DNA of 64,000 nt from Streptomyces pseudovenezuelae. Lineage in GTDB: Bacteria; Actinomycetota; Actinomycetes; Streptomycetales; Streptomycetaceae. The first letter of the stretch is position 1. Every line of letters begins with the position of its first letter. The notes beneath the pieces are model-generated. The model did no database searches. It was not told the DNA's origin and worked only from the letters and a program-made list of their open reading frames with translations. Position numbers and translations under genes: made by a program. The stretch is taken from positions 152,212 to 216,211 of the forward strand of contig NZ_KQ948145.1 in assembly GCF_001513955.1 (NCBI RefSeq), written 5' to 3'. Shown here piece after piece: positions 63,532 through 64,000 of the stretch.

Positions 63532-64000
63532 ATGGACAGCACCGCATCGACCGCGCTGCCCGACCTCTGGGACCGGCTCATCGGACTGCAACCCGACCCC
63601 GACCTGTGGGTGGTGCTGGGCACCATGGTGGGGGCGCTCGCCCTGGTGGTCCCCCATACCTTGTGGCGGCTCTCGCGCAACGCCATCACCATCGCCCACG
63701 AGGGCGGCCACGGTCTGGTCGCCCTGCTGACCGGACGCCAGCTCACCGGCATACGGCTGCACTCCGACACCAGCGGCCTCACGGTCAGCCGGGGCAAGCC
63801 GCACGGCATCGGCATGATCCTCACCGCCGCGGCCGGCTACACCGCTCCCCCGCTGCTCGGCCTCGGCGGCGCCGCCCTGCTCGCCGCCGGCCGCATCACC
63901 CTGCTGCTGTGGGCGGCGACGGCCCTGCTGGTGGCGATGCTGGTGATGATCCGCAACGCGTACGGGGCGCTGACGGTGCTGGTCACCGGCGGCACGTTCG
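63532..64000 (+). CDS. M50-type membrane metallopeptidase, truncated at window edge
   Basis: 156 codons seen, no stop. M50B-like: AITIAHEGGHGLVALLTGRQ contains HEGGH (HExxH zinc ligands), in a hydrophobic protein with several helices (LGTMVGALALVVPHTLWRL, AALLAAGRITLLLWAATALL). Possible role in intramembrane proteolysis or as a sporulation-like SpoIVFB relative. The C-terminal part, which should hold the third zinc ligand, is beyond the edge. Confidence 0.9.
   Translation, partial: MDSTASTALPDLWDRLIGLQPDPDLWVVLGTMVGALALVVPHTLWRLSRNAITIAHEGGHGLVALLTGRQLTGIRLHSDTSGLTVSRGKPHGIGMILTAAAGYTAPPLLGLGGAALLAAGRITLLLWAATALLVAMLVMIRNAYGALTVLVTGGTF

Overview
The window is high-GC, densely coding actinobacterial chromosome and reads as a Streptomyces core-region segment. 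Recognised gene content and order (malic enzyme, amino-acid ABC transporter, sodX/sodN, a family 2B encapsulin pair, ushX/prsH-sigH, wblE, a PdtaS-like kinase, nagB, the das operon and dasR, nrdAB with an nrdS-like gene, the albaflavenone pair, def, rsrA-sigR) follow, from memory, the S. coelicolor SCO5261 to SCO5216 stretch in reverse numbering. I could not run an alignment, so species and synteny are inference. I found no tRNA, rRNA, insertion sequence, phage gene or CRISPR array.

Layout. Positions 1-504 hold a repeat array that runs off the left edge. 505-7221 carries a hypothetical gene, a DUF4097-PadR pair behind a palindromic operator, a leaderless HTH/Clp-N pair behind twin operators, a quinone-reductase-like dehydrogenase, a large intergenic inverted repeat and malic enzyme. 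7867-10559 is a polar amino-acid ABC transporter. 10615-21400 holds a methyltransferase, a CGNR protein, nickel SOD with its protease and a probable 3'UTR sRNA, polyphosphate kinase 2, a phosphate transporter, VOC proteins, a frameshifted YCII gene, a TetR-controlled reductase and an acetyltransferase.

21621-24829 is the most unusual system: a family 2B encapsulin shell gene next to a polyprenyl synthase whose N-terminal extension contains about twelve 12-residue repeats, probably a cargo-loading tail. 25143-34466 holds an amidase, a PLP enzyme, a Na+/H+ antiporter, the osmotic-stress sigma factor SigH with its anti-sigma factor, a lipid-kinase-like protein, WblE and a sensor kinase.

34476-44328 is centred on N-acetylglucosamine and chitobiose use: SIS-domain gene, nagB, dasD, dasC, dasB, dasA and dasR, with DasR-site matches at each control region and one site with no obvious target. 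44736-53493 holds a monocarboxylate symporter, then class Ia ribonucleotide reductase behind paired NrdR boxes and a cobalamin riboswitch, then an AraC/GlxA-type regulator. 53498-55950 is the epi-isozizaene synthase/CYP170A1 pair. The right end carries peptide deformylase, a TPR protein, two overlapping membrane HD-domain genes, rsrA-sigR with a perfect SigR-type promoter, a hydrolase, a YedK/HMCES-type protein and a truncated M50 peptidase.

Regulation is the common thread. Nutrient sensing (DasR, NrdR, B12), thiol-oxidative stress (SigR/RsrA), osmotic and developmental control (SigH, a BldD-like box) and several local repressor-target pairs can be read directly from operators and overlapping starts.
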